Positions 43,943 through 54,432 of a stretch of 64,000 nucleotides of DNA are shown piece by piece (within the stretch, counting starts at the first letter, position 1; each line of letters begins with the position of its first letter). The translations under genes were made by a program, and so were the position numbers. The notes under the pieces are model-generated. The model had not been told where the DNA came from, did no database searches, and was given only the letters and a program-made list of their open reading frames with translations. The stretch comes from Chrysogorgia sp. JL179-B06 (lineage: Eukaryota > Cnidaria > Anthozoa > Scleralcyonacea > Chrysogorgiidae). Location: assembly GCA_035772405.1 (NCBI GenBank), contig JAYKKM010000309.1, forward strand, positions 62,001-126,000, in the 5' to 3' direction.

Positions 43943-44057
43943 GTCGGCACTAGATCATGGTCGAGATATGTACAAATGTGCGGTGGTAGCTTACAGTACA
44001 GCAGACAACTTTGGCAGGTGCCTTCGAAGCAGCCGTTCCTAACGTTGTAATCCACAT

Positions 44058-44185
44058 ACTACAGGCATTGTTAAAGCATTATAAGCAGTAAATTATTGGA
44101 TTGTAATCAACCCCAAAACAACAAAGATCCTAACCCTAACCCACTAATAATTTACTGCTTACAATGCTTTAACAATTCCAGTAGT
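44058..44185. repeat. Hairpin with 40-bp arms and a telomere-like loop
   Basis: ACTACAGGCATTGTTAAAGC (continuing to AATTATT) pairs with 44,146-44,185. The 48-bp loop contains AACCCCAAAACAACAAAGAT then CCTAACCCTAACCC. The first 29 bases are identical to the loop of the hairpin at 24.8-25.4 kb. Confidence 0.85.
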
Positions 44186-44189
44186 TTGT

Positions 44190-46610
44190 GGCTTGCAACG
44201 TGAGAGGAACGAGTGTTCGAAGAAAGATACACTATGAAAAACTATTGAAATAAAGAAAACACTAATAAGATATTTAAGCTGGTAGGGTACACATGAACAG
44301 CCCGATTTTACAGTGGTGTTAGTTAAATTGAAATAACAGAAAATAATTTCACCTGAACCATGACAAACTATATATTATTTTAAAGCTAGAATGAACAAGG
44401 AATCCGAAATTATAACTGGTTTAACAATATGTCTCATTGACACCTGACACCAGTCAATTAATAGGCCACATGCTGTGAGTGGCTACTGGCAGTTCAAGAA
44501 TATATATCTTCCTACGTATTTATTCAAATTTGAAAATTATTTTTGTTTCTTATACAGAAAGTACAAAACTCTAGGATGAGCAGAGGATTTAAAAATTTTT
44601 TGACAACAACTTGAATTTGTTTACACCTCTAGACAAGATGATTTTAGAGGAAGATTTTAGACCATAAGATTAGTTCTATTAGTACTACAAAAAAATCATC
44701 CCCAATAAAATGGTAAGATACATAAATCCTGAAAATTTTATGTCAATTGGTTAAATCGTTCCGGAGATATCCTTTCTCAAACTATAAAAAGTGCAATACC
44801 GGATAAATGGCTTTAAAGTTTAAAGTAGGGCAGACGCGATGTTGTTTGGCAAGGGTTTCAATTCAATGTTGAGATGAAGAGCGGCAATTATGTTTTCTTC
44901 ATTGTATATACTGCTTTGCCCGTATAACCTTAGTCCTATTTACATTAACCACCAACCCAGTGAATCCACTATATCCCATAACATGAAGTGATGAAGTACT
45001 GTACGTACCGTTACATTTTTATGCCTGTGCAATTAGGTTTCGTATAATATGCAATTTTTTAGCCCCGCAATTGCCCCTACAAAAATAAAACTAGCCCGCC
45101 CCCTGCATTTCCAGTATCGCTACAGTAGTCACGTGAACAGTCGTTGGGCATATTTGAAATGTGTATTTTCGATTTGAGTTAGCGAGATAACTTTTACAAC
45201 GGCGGACGTTTTTGATGCGAATCAAACTGCTTTTAATTTAGTAGAGCTAAGTTTCCACATTGCCGTGTTTCACAGTTGGCGAGGACATCATTAGATAGAA
45301 ATAGAAACTTTATTTATACACGCTGGCCCCGTCAACCGAAGCTGATTTCCACGAGGGGAAATGACCCGATCGCTGGTCCTGTAAAATAATATACGGGATC
45401 CTCTGGCTTTGTTGCTAACGAGGGAGGCTGTGACGGTAGGGAACTGTTAGCGTCAGCCATTGTTGTAAAACATAAACACGACCGTAGAGTCTTAGGGTGT
45501 ATTTGGAGCTCCCCTTTCGACTTCCGGATTTAGTTATGCATTATTTCCCCCTGTTGATAAAATCATGCTACGGCTCAATACAAGGTCTTAGATTCCCAAG
45601 TGGTGTATACGACATGTATTTATCATGTATATTAATAATGAAGTAGGACTGTCTATACACTAATAACAACTCCGTGCCCTGAATTCGCGCGCCAATTCGC
45701 ATGTCCCTTCGACCTTCTTCTCTAATGTAAAACAACAACATGATTGATGCTATAAAAAATACTTGCGAAAAATCTATAAACCATATCATTTCGTGATGCC
45801 GATCAGTGATTTGGTATTCAAGTCGAAAGTTTTCGGAGGATGAAACAACTATATTACGAAACCGATCCGTATGAACGTAAACTAGAACCGTGTGAACAGT
45901 TTCGCACGAGATTAGACTTTCTCTTTTAACTCAAAGCAAAGCAGTCTACGCCGCTAGCTTGCTAAATTTCAAAATAACATTATGTATTCACTGAGAATAA
46001 AATGATAATGGCAATTCAAGACCCAAAGAAGAAACGGGTTCTAGCTGTCCCCCTGGCAAATATATTCCACCGAAAATTATGCAAACAGAGATACACTTGT
46101 CGTTAAATCGTCCCCAATCGAAACTAGTCGCAAACAAATGACTTAGACTCCTGATATCTAAATGAAAAGTGACACATATATACATTTGCCTGACCATTCC
46201 TTGACGTTTTCCATGTCTGAAAGTAAGGGCTCATTTTCGCAATCGCAGCTATCTACTACCTTGGTTACCATCACAAAGCATCACAAAGGTATAAAACAGT
46301 ATTTTCTTGCTACACTTTTGCGCATGCTACAATAAAAACAATACACCATTTCCCAGGAAACAGGACCAGTTTTGGCCAGAAAACAACCGAAAAAGTAGAT
46401 CAAGTAGATCAGAAAGTTTTGTTTTGCGTTTCTGGGGGTAAAATACGCAAGAAAACAAAAAAATGCTAAATGCGTTGCTATGGAAACTAAGTCACTAAGG
46501 TAGTTATAAACAGATAAAAAACAACAATGTGACTGTGATCCCGCCAGAAAAGGTTCTTCCAGTGTTTAAAGCTTAAAATAAGTTGGAAATGTTTTTTGCC
46601 TCCCAGCTAA
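44190..46610. other. Interior of the 3.65-kb TIR element, mostly unassigned
   Basis: No transposase-like frame was recognised on either strand. Short minus-strand frames at 45,568-45,789 and 45,988-46,197 have no known motifs. A phrase near 45,300-45,400 (GAAACTTTATTTATACACGC) resembles the 3' end of a LINE. Confidence 0.5.
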
Positions 46611-46614
46611 AAAT

Positions 46615-46830
46615 TCAGGTTGACCCTCCCCTTAAGTTGCAAAAACGTTGTGCCAGATTTATTCTAAATGCACATCAGCTAGATCTATTTAATACTCTTG
46701 GATGGGTGCCTTACTACATTGAGGCAGATGTTAGACGATGTCTCCACTCTCTTGACATATAAAAGAACAAATAATGCTTGTCCAGAGTATATTAACCCGT
46801 TATTAAGACTGAATAATAACCATTAAAGCA
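46615..46830 (+). pseudogene. LINE RT C-terminal scrap
   Basis: Plus-strand reading gives KLQKRCARFILNAHQLDLFN, then LGWVPYYIEADVRRC and, after a frameshift, LTYKRTNNACPEYINPLL, typical of the post-thumb part of L2/CR1-type LINEs. About 70 codons only. Confidence 0.75.
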
Positions 46831-47140
46831 GGTTTTTTAAAGAACGGAGGTATATAACATCTATTTCGAATGCACCTACCAAAGTTGTCCGCTGTACTGT
46901 AAGCTAGCAGCCGCACATTTGTACATATCTTGACCATGATCTAGTGCCGACCATTCGCGTGCCTCAAGAACGTTTTATGTTTTCATACAAAATGGCCGCC
47001 AATGAGTCACGTGACCTTGTTGTCATGGAAACAAAACCGTAAATTAGTTCCAACTGCATGATAAATATGTTTGGTAAGTTTGACTTAGTTTGAACAAAAT
47101 CTCTGGAAAATGGAAATTTCAGGCCATGCGCCATAATACC

Positions 47141-47526
47141 GCTACCTCTACTCGCTAAATCAGCAGGGTTTTCTTTGGTTGGGAGATAGCTCCACCGGAT
47201 CTTTATACGTAGCTGAATTTTTGCAAGTCGATTGGCGACAAACGGTTTATACTGACCATTTCCTTTGATCTAATGCGAAGCGACTCTACTCTCCGTATAT
47301 CCGTATGATTTTGGCGTAGCGATGTTGTCTAAGGCGTTCCTTACGTTTCCTAGGAGATTCGTAGCCATATGGGCTGCAACTAACTCGATGTGAGGTATAG
47401 TTAGTCCTTGCTTGGCGAAGCGGCTCTTGGCTGCTACAAATGGATGCGTGATGCCTGACTGTTGTCGAACAACTGCGTAAACTACCGCTACTACGCTTGG
47501 CCCGATGCGTCGCCAAAGGCGTGTAA
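47141..47526 (-). pseudogene. BEL/Pao RNase H fragment
   Basis: Minus-strand reading, allowing one frameshift, gives LHAFGDASG (catalytic Asp block), FVAAKSRFAKQGLTIPHIEL, VAAHMATNLL, RIKIRWSYLPTKENPADLAS and RG. This is the RNase H to connection region of a Pao polyprotein. A stop replaces the usual Trp after RVASH. Both its ends are cut by insertions. Confidence 0.85.
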
Positions 47527-48505
47527 CTGATCATCATCATCATCATCATAAGCTTTATTTAAAATCAAAATAAATTATATAACACGGTATCCCTTCATTA
47601 TTTACAATGCTCTTCCAGGGAGCCGTGTTAAGACAAGAGAAAAATTATTATTCCAAAAAAAATTTAACTATCAAAGAAAACCTAGACTACTTCATAAATA
47701 GAATTTAAAACAATATTTACAAGGGAGCAGCCTTAAAAGACAAGACCGTCAACTTTGTTTTAGGCTCCTCTGGTAGATCATTCCACAAATATTTTGTTAG
47801 AGCTTCCTCTTAAGTTATACGAGTGAACATTGGATGTTGGTTCGAATATGGATTTCAGCCTGGTAGGATAGAAATTATTCTAGCTTTGAATACACTAATT
47901 GCCAATTGTTTAATACGTTTTTTGTTCGAGAGTATCCCATCCAAGTGTATTCAAAATATCAGCAGATCTAACATTATAATCCGAGTATGTGATTAGTCTT
48001 CCCGCCCTATTTTGCAATTTCTGGAGTCTGCCAGATAGGCATTTATCCACACAACCCAACACTTCACTACAATATTGGAAATACGGTAATACATTTTTAA
48101 TAATGTTCGATGAGGAACAAAGTCACGAATTCACGAGGAAAGGGCTCGAAGACAAGCAGAAACTTTCTTACAGATAATTTCAACCTGAGCCTGCCAATTT
48201 AACGACTCGTCGATTTCAATTCCTAAATATTTGTAAGAGTGCATTATTTCTATACTGGCTGATTATTAATTTTTATAATAGGATCATGATTTAGACCATT
48301 AAGCTTATGTTGGCTAGCAATAACAATGTACATGTACTTTGTCTTTTTCGCATTTGCAGTGAGTTTGTTTGCCTGTAACCACAGTTGAACTTTGTTGAGA
48401 TCATTATTCAATTATAATTCTAGTGCATCGTGGCTACAAGCAGTAAGACTAGTATCATCTGCATACATCATTACAGTTGATTACAAAGCACCAGCCTCAA
48501 AATCA
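47527..48505 (-). pseudogene. LINE fragment at the left edge of the 13.1-kb block
   Basis: On the minus strand, from 48,505 down: MYADDTSLTACSHDALEL (catalytic YADD), LQANKLTANAKKTKYMYIV, HSYKYLGIEIDESLNWQAQV, and at the end LTKYLWNDLPEEPKTKLTVL. The 3' tail is a (ATG)n run, seen as ATCATCATCATCATCATCAT at 47,530-47,549. The typical LINE order YADD, KTKYM, YLGI and NDLPEEI is kept, with frameshifts. 5'-truncated. Confidence 0.8.
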
Positions 48506-48509
48506 TTAA

Positions 48510-49045
48510 TATAAACTAGAAATACGTGTACGCAACAACCCCTCGCCCGCGTACTGTTTGAGGCTTTAATATTGCCAAACTGAACAGATTTTCAAACTGC
48601 TTATTTTTTTAGTGCAATTTGTAGGTAGTGTACTGAACAGAACCCAAGTGGGAAAGTCGGCAAACACTAAATTGTCTCTTACAAACCAATTGTGTAACTC
48701 TTGATTATTGAAATTAATAATCAATTTTAATAATTATTAAATTTAATAATAATTTTATTAATTATATATCACTTAATTAAAGTTAATTATGTCAGTTATG
48801 TTTTTAATAATAAATTTCAACATGCATGTTTGCAATAACAGTGGCATACTCATAATTTTACTCAAAGTACAATTGTATTCACGAGACTGCATAACCTTGT
48901 ACTTACTGCCTAATTGTCAGTATAAGCAGATACATGTACCCTACTGTAATAATGTAATCTGCATGTTCCTTATTGTCTAATTGTTAGTATAAGCAGATAC
49001 CAAAAGATACAATACCTACATTTATCCTAGACCAAATTGATGAGA
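48510..49045. other. AT-rich unassigned segment
   Basis: Begins with a fragment shared (inverted) with 41,450-41,505, then TTAATTTTAATAATTATTA-rich sequence. No gene. Confidence 0.45.
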
Positions 49046-49049
49046 ATGG

Positions 49050-50265
49050 TCAACCTTTTATTCTTTTAGAAGACTTCTGTTTCCTTTTATTAATATTATA
49101 TTATTATGCACATACATGTACCAGTATTTCAATGGTATTCAAGTACCGGTAACACAATTTCAAAAAATGAAATGACAAAAGCCCATAATATACAACAAAT
49201 AACGATATTGCTTAATCTAATTATTTCACCCATATATATATTAATTTAGAATGAAATTCCTTTCAGCTGCTTCTTGTCAGTGAGGTGATACCACTTGTTT
49301 AATCCCTAACATGTTACCCTGACACAGTGAGTGTTAACCACCCAATTATACATTATACAGTATTTATCCTTCAAAAGCTGTGTAAAAATATACATTGAAA
49401 GCCTAGGACTGGCAGTGTCCAGGCCTACTATCCAGGACAAAGGTGAATTTAAACAGACACACTAAGCCATTGGCCAGAAGGGCAATCAGTTGAGCGTAAA
49501 TGCTGATTGTTATATAACCAGTATGGTGTACTGTATGTTTACACTATTAAAGTCAATAAAATGTAAGCCAGGCCCAAGTCGTGGCTGGCCAGGTTGGTCC
49601 TATAGACTGGCAATATAAACACAGCTAATTGTCTAACTATATATATATTAATAAGCTTGATAAACCTTTTATTCTGTTAGAAGACTTCTGTTGCTTTTAT
49701 TAATATATAATCTCATTATATTATATAATTGTGCATACATGTACCGGTATTTCAATGGTATTCAAGTACTGGTAACACATTTCAAAAAGATGAAATGACA
49801 AAAGTCCATAATATGCAACAAAGAACATTGCTTAATCTAATTATTTCACCAATATATCATTAAGTCAAGATGAAATTCCCTTTTGCTGCTTGTTGTCAGT
49901 AAGATGATACCAGTTGTTTATATGAATCCCTAATGTGTTCCCCTGACACAGTGAGGTTAATCTACCCAATTATACAGTATCTATATACAGTATATATCCT
50001 ACAAAAGCTGTGTAAATATATACATTGCAAGACTAGGACTGGCATTGTCTAGGCCTAATACAGGACAAAGGTGTTTACACAAAAACACTAAGCCATTGGC
50101 CAGACCACCATGCCATCAGATGAGCGTATAAACACTGATTGTTATAACCAGTGTGGTGCATGTTTAGACTATTAAAGTCAGTAAAATGTAAGCCAGGCCC
50201 AAGCTGGCATCCAGCCAGTTTGGTCCTGGTTAGTCCTGTAGACTTGCAGTATAAACGTAACACAG
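49050..50265 (+). repeat. Direct tandem duplication, about 600-bp units
   Basis: Two diverged copies, 49,050-49,625 and 49,672-50,262, share the same ordered phrases: AACCTTTTATTCT-TTAGAAGACTTCTGT, ACATGTACCGGTATTTCAAT, CCTGACACAGTGAG, AGCCATTGGCCAGA and GTAAGCCAGGCCCAAG. No coding content. Confidence 0.85.
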
Positions 50266-50574
50266 CTATAATCTGTACTTTTTTATATCCTTACCACCAG
50301 TATTGGTACTCATTATATTGGCTAATTATCAAGTATTGAAATTATTCCATTGTGCATGAGGTATAATTTAAATAAAAGTATAAAATCTGCCATTCAAAAT
50401 TTGTATTAACATTTGTTATTCTGCAATATTATAATAAAGCACATAATTTATTGGTATATCGTGTGTAAGAGGACTATTCAATTTCGAGCGAAAGCCCTTC
50501 AAAGAGTGATTTCGTGATGTCTGATTGACAGGCTCACGTTTGTTTTGTTTTTAGTCGCCATGCCAAAAGTGAAA

Positions 50575-50628
50575 TGTTCCGACCACAATATATTTTGAAA
50601 TACTAACTCTAAGAACTCATTCTACATA
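50575..50628 (+). repeat. Left flank of the palindrome: part of a 190-bp repeat unit plus TACATA
   Basis: AATATATTTTGAAATACTAA then CTCTAAGAACTCATTC aligns with the unit at 60,060-60,100 on the same strand. Joined to the sequence after the palindrome (TCTAATGAAAGCTTGATTAA) it reconstitutes a normal repeat unit, which shows the pre-insertion state. TACATA at 50,623-50,628 is one of the two target duplications. Confidence 0.75.
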
Positions 50629-50737
50629 AGTAGTATAGAGAGTGGGGGTTCTGAGTCCGGTGGAGCCGGTGGAGCCTCATGCTCCACCGATGACGTCGCT
50701 ATGTTTAAGTTTGTGTTAATTCTCTTTCACCTTTACG

Positions 50738-50852
50738 ATCCCTAACCCTAGTCTCGTGTACCTTTGGGACCTCTAACCTTAATCTAATTATGTATTCAGA
50801 TTACGTCATTAAACCTTCAGTATCCCTAACCCTAGCTCGTGTACCTGTAGGA
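50738..50852 (+). repeat. Boundary repeat, outer left copy
   Basis: About 115 bp from ATCCCTAACCCTAGTCTCGT through CAGATTACGTCATTAAACCT to CCCTAACCCTAGCTCGTGTA. It recurs inverted at 55,437-55,562 and in the mirrored positions of the right arm. Confidence 0.8.
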
Positions 50853-51630
50853 CCCCAAACCCTAATTATTAGTATTCATTTTATTTGGCCTAATTATTAT
50901 GCATATCAGTCTTCACTAACCCTAGTCCTCTTCCTCCGTCCCCCTATTCCGACACCTTCCGAACTTGATTTCCGATGGTATTACGTCATTATCAAAAGGT
51001 AGTCCCTATTTATTTTAATAATATAAGAAACGCCTTTGTAATTATACACTTCGCCTCCCTACGACAATGTGAATGTGGGACATTAGGCAAACCCGAGAGC
51101 AGCGCATGCGCCATGGATATGATATGGGATAACGAAGAAGCATGTTATACCTTCAAAATAACTGCTGTCACGATCAACGCAGTTTTATACCATGGTCTTT
51201 ACGATCAATTTAGATTATCGACAGATCTACGAATTTATGAACCAACAGAGATTTATACGATTGCCTCGTTGAAAAACCGGTTAGATATTCGATAGATCTA
51301 CGCAAATATGAACCCGCTTTACGAAGGTTATGGAGGCGAGCATATTTTAAAAATCACGGCGTCGAACGAATCATAACGGCTTTTACGAATGTACAGGGCT
51401 TTACGGCTTTACGGAGTTCATCAGTCCTCTAGTGTATAAAGTAGCGATTCCTTAGATTATCAAGCCACTCGAGAAGCCTTACGATGAACGAATTCAAACG
51501 TATTGATTTGCCTAAGCGAAATCAAACTTTACTATGCATTTATAGACGTTGGTGTATATTATATAATAGCTGATTAGATTATTCAAGAGATTGACTTGTC
51601 AAACGAAGCGAATGCTGAATGGACACGTAC

Positions 51631-52598
51631 AGATAGATAGATAGATAGATAGTTAGTTTAATAAAAAATGTCACATTGCAGTCCGTAGACTGAATTGCGT
51701 AACATACAAAATAATAACATAATAAATATGTTACATTTATATATACAAAATTGAAAAGTTGTTAAGTGAAATTATGTACAAGAGCTCCGTATATAGTAAT
51801 TCGATTAAAAACTAGTCCAAACTTTTATGCTTTAAGTACACATGCTTGGAATATATGATTCGTATGAATACGGGGCATGGCATAGGTCCTGGAGTGTCTT
51901 AGATTGTAACTCTGTTTACTCTTGGGAGGTAACACAGACGAAAGTTTGTGATCCGGGCATGACGTGATAGAATCAAAAAGCTTGTGACATGATGCAACGC
52001 GTCTGGCATACAGTGTAACCAGACCGAACCTAGCTAAGCAGTCTGAGTAGGATGCATGAGGACGAATGATAGAGAGCACTCTCTTTTGTACTCTCTCAAT
52101 GTCCGCGCTAAGATATTGCGGAAGCGCGTGATGAAAAACAGGCGCACAGTACTCTAAAACTGGTCTTATGACAGTGCAGTAAAAAGTAACAATGTCACAG
52201 CATGGAACATTGGCACGCTTCAAAAGCACAATAAAATAGAGGCGCTTATTTGCTTTCTTGATACACTCTGATATGTGTTCGTTCCATTTTAAATCTGAGC
52301 ATACTGTGACTCCTAAGATTTTGACACTGTTCGATACTGATAATTCTTTGTCATAGACTACTGCTGGTGAGAAATTATGGGTGTTCTTTTTAAAATCAAT
52401 GTACATCTCCTTGCATTTGTCAGTGTTCAATATCATCTTATTTTCGTTCGACCACGCCTCAACAGCGGAGACAGCATTTTGTACATCACCCCTGGAGCCT
52501 CGAGGTATAGTCTGGGCAATAGTCTTGTCGTCCACGTATTTCCATGTAAGCGCATCAACTTTGAGATCGTTAATCATTAACAAAAACAACCAGGGGAC
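51631..52598 (-). mobile_element. 5'-truncated LINE inserted in the left arm
   Basis: The right arm reads CACGTACAATAGCGCG without interruption; in the left arm 968 bp sit between CACGTAC and AATAGCGCG. The insert ends in a (ATCT)n tail on its 3' side (AGATAGATAGATAGATAGAT on the plus strand) and starts mid-RT at its 5' side. It encodes PWLFLLMINDL, KYVDD (the catalytic YxDD), NTDKCKEMYIDF, VKILGVTVCSDLKWNEH, KANKRLYFI, YCTVIRPVLEYCAPVFH and a tail to the stop at 51,825. The frame is open throughout, so it is a young insertion. LINE clade with TTTA/ATCT-type tails. Confidence 0.92.
51825..52598 (-). CDS. LINE RT C-terminal half, open frame
   Basis: About 258 intact codons from the RT palm (YVDD at about 18 codons in) through the thumb and the C-terminal region with PQYLSADIERVQKRVLSIIR and ending near HIFQACVLKA. 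The start is not native: the first codons of the open frame, up to 52,625, come from palindrome-arm DNA. It lacks fingers and endonuclease and cannot act alone. Confidence 0.85.
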   Translation of the reverse strand, partial: VPWLFLLMINDLKVDALTWKYVDDKTIAQTIPRGSRGDVQNAVSAVEAWSNENKMILNTDKCKEMYIDFKKNTHNFSPAVVYDKELSVSNSVKILGVTVCSDLKWNEHISECIKKANKRLYFIVLLKRANVPCCDIVTFYCTVIRPVLEYCAPVFHHALPQYLSADIERVQKRVLSIIRPHASYSDCLARFGLVTLYARRVASCHKLFDSITSCPDHKLSSVLPPKSKQSYNLRHSRTYAMPRIHTNHIFQACVLKA

Positions 52599-52959
52599 AA
52601 TAGCGCGTGGGTCGTTAAGAGTCATTAGTGGCGCAACTCACAAATATTTGCATGTCTTGGGAATATGTAATTGATTTGAGGGTACACACTAGGATTTTAT
52701 GGGTAAACATTAGTCAATATGGGATAATGAGGAATATTTATCATCCCTGACTTCGTATACGTAATTAGTGTTAAGAACGCCTCACATCCCCTGTAGACTC
52801 CTAACCCTATTTCACCTTCATAACCCTAAATTTAATTATATTTGGAATATCACAGATTTCAATTCCGACTCCTTGACTCTCACCGGGAGTTGTGCGATTG
52901 CTTAAGCGTTCGACTGAAGCTATGGATTCAGCGTTCGACTGAAGCTATGGATTCAGCGT

Positions 52960-53390
52960 TCGATTGAATCTGTGTTTTCATGGCATCTACAAACATATCA
53001 ACCCTAATAATTTTAGCCGTATTATGGCTTATCTTGCTTTAGTATGCACAATTCCTATGAGGAAGAAATACTTCGGGAAACAGTGCGAAGAACTGTTCAA
53101 GATCTCAAACATATTGAATTGGAAAAAATATAAATTTAAACGGCATACGATTACAGCGTTGCTATGCTAATGCTTATACTGTTTATATTTGTATATTTCA
53201 CTTGAGAGATGAACCCTAAAGATTTTGACCGAATTATCGCTTATCTTGCGTTAGGGTACAGGATTCCTATGAGGAAGAAACATTTCGGGAAACAGTGCGA
53301 AGAACGGTCGAAGATTTAAAATGTGTGGACATAGAAAAATATTAATTTAAATGGCATTACGTTCAAAGCGTTGCTAGGCTGCCTATAGAT
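52960..53390 (+). repeat. Internal duplicated segment of the arm (two about 220-bp units)
   Basis: Two successive units share ATGGCTTATCTTGC-type, TCCTATGAGGAAGAAA and TTCGGGAAACAGTGCGAAGAA blocks. In both, one frame reads SYEEE, RETVRRTV and ends a few codons later, suggesting a small duplicated acidic-basic coding piece. Mirrored at 58,140-58,560. Confidence 0.6.
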
Positions 53391-53549
53391 AAGACAAATA
53401 TTTCGCCTCAGAGCGTTCACTTAATGAGCCATTAAAAACTCGTTAAGGGATAGAGCAAAGTGGCGCTCTTGGTAAAACAGAGAAGACATATGGTGAGTTT
53501 AATAATATTTATTTTCAGTCAAACGTGTATACATCTATAAGGCAGCTTC

Positions 53550-53747
53550 TCATGAGAGTACAAATCTATAATAGTCATTATACGAACTCGTTGACTGAAA
53601 ATCGGCTAGATTCGCTTCAATATACGCTTTTTCTCCTCGCGAAAAATAAAAGTTGTCTCCTCGTCGGAGCTTTGCGAAGTGCTTTCGTCTCCCACAATGT
53701 CTAGCTGTATTTCTTCCGTTCTCACATGAGTTTATCCTATTGCCCAT
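53550..53747 (-). CDS. Small ORF overlapping the zinc-finger stop (65 aa)
   Basis: Begins MGNRINSCENGRNTARHCGR and overlaps the end of the zinc-finger frame by 11 bp in another frame. A counterpart exists in the right arm (57,775-57,972) with a few differences. Another frame of the same DNA is also open and acidic (DIVGDESTSQSSDEET), so it is unclear which, if any, is translated. Confidence 0.3.
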   Translation of the reverse strand: MGNRINSCENGRNTARHCGRRKHFAKLRRGDNFYFSRGEKAYIEANLADFQSTSSYNDYYRFVLS

Positions 53748-54432
53748 TGTCGATAGTGTTATCCATAACGGCTGCGTATGTCAACATTCGTCGCAAAATA
53801 AATTTCCTATGATTTACAGCAGCATCAATACTTTCATCTTCGTCGTAGCCTTCTTCCTCTATTAAACTTTTCATAGTTTTCCAAATCTTCCGATGAGTGC
53901 CATCTCGCCGAAGACCTTTTAACAATTTAAGATGTTTTTTGTATATTTTCATAAATTCCTCCACATATTCAGGTACCAAGGAATTATAAACATGCTTTGT
54001 GGCTTCTTCATAGGTAATCCGGTTCCCCTGCATTGTTTTATCAATCGATCCGTCACGTATAGGGTCCATCTTTTGGTAAACTTCGTTTAACATAAATTCC
54101 CATGGATTGATGCCCTCTTCCTCCGATTCTTCATAATTTTCGCTACCTTCCTCATATGTCAGTGTATGGTGTTCTTCCTCCGTCTCTTCTCCAGTTTCCT
54201 CGTCTGCGTAAGATTTCAGACTTTGCCCCTCCAGCTCATCGTTTGTGTACAAGTTGTCATCTGTTTCAGAGGAATTACTTTTGAGAGATCCATTGACGTC
54301 AGGGATTGATTGTACAGAGTGACCTTCTCCATGGATGTTCTTCATGTGACGATAAAGGTGCTCTTTTCTAGAAAGAGTCTTTCCACAAATGTCGCACTGA
54401 TGAAACATCGTTACACATTCGCAATTGAACAC
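53737..54432 (-). CDS. C2H2 zinc-finger protein, left-arm copy (intact, 231 aa)
   Basis: One finger near the start: FHQCDICGKTLSRKEHLYRH (C13, C16, H29 and H34; C-x2-C-x12-H-x4-H). Residues 35-105 are strongly acidic (ETGEETEEEHHTL, NYEESEEEG). The C-terminal half is helical-looking (NPWEFMLNEVYQKMDPIRDG, ATKHVYNSLVPEYVEEFMKI) and ends with a basic HRKIWKTMKSLIEEEG and RRML. Single finger plus acidic linker suggests DNA or RNA binding rather than a transposase, and no DDE or other catalytic motif is seen. I do not recognise the C-terminal family with confidence. No intron is apparent. The start could also be the Met at residue 9. Confidence 0.75.
   Translation of the reverse strand: MFNCECVTMFHQCDICGKTLSRKEHLYRHMKNIHGEGHSVQSIPDVNGSLKSNSSETDDNLYTNDELEGQSLKSYADEETGEETEEEHHTLTYEEGSENYEESEEEGINPWEFMLNEVYQKMDPIRDGSIDKTMQGNRITYEEATKHVYNSLVPEYVEEFMKIYKKHLKLLKGLRRDGTHRKIWKTMKSLIEEEGYDEDESIDAAVNHRKFILRRMLTYAAVMDNTIDNGQ

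Larger units (their letters stand above)
43489..47140. mobile_element. 3.65-kb element with about 280-bp TIRs, inserted in the BEL/Pao element
   Basis: Starting at GGTATTAAGGC on the left and ending GCCATAATACC on the right, the two ends are inverted copies over about 280-300 bp: AGATTTTGTYCAAACNAAGT, ACAACAAGGTCACGTGA, TCGGCACTAGATCATGGTC and CTTACAGTACAGC occur in both. The left TIR carries an extra insertion of about 245 bp. The insertion point lies between the RNase H and integrase coding parts of the BEL/Pao element. No target duplication or transposase is evident, so its class is unknown. Confidence 0.8.

Noticed and set aside
44125..44143. Telomere remnant (CCTAACCCTAACCC)
   Set aside because: Only two to three telomere-like units, within the loop of a hairpin that shares its core with another locus. 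It is better explained as part of that core than as an interstitial telomere.
50975..51295. 106-codon plus-strand frame in the left arm as a gene
   Set aside because: The right-arm copy has a 14-bp difference that breaks the frame, and the peptide has no recognisable motif; low support for coding.
52599..52625. N-terminus MTLNDPRAI of the RT frame at 51,825-52,625
   Set aside because: These codons lie in palindrome-arm DNA outside the LINE insertion, as the empty site in the right arm shows. The fusion is accidental.
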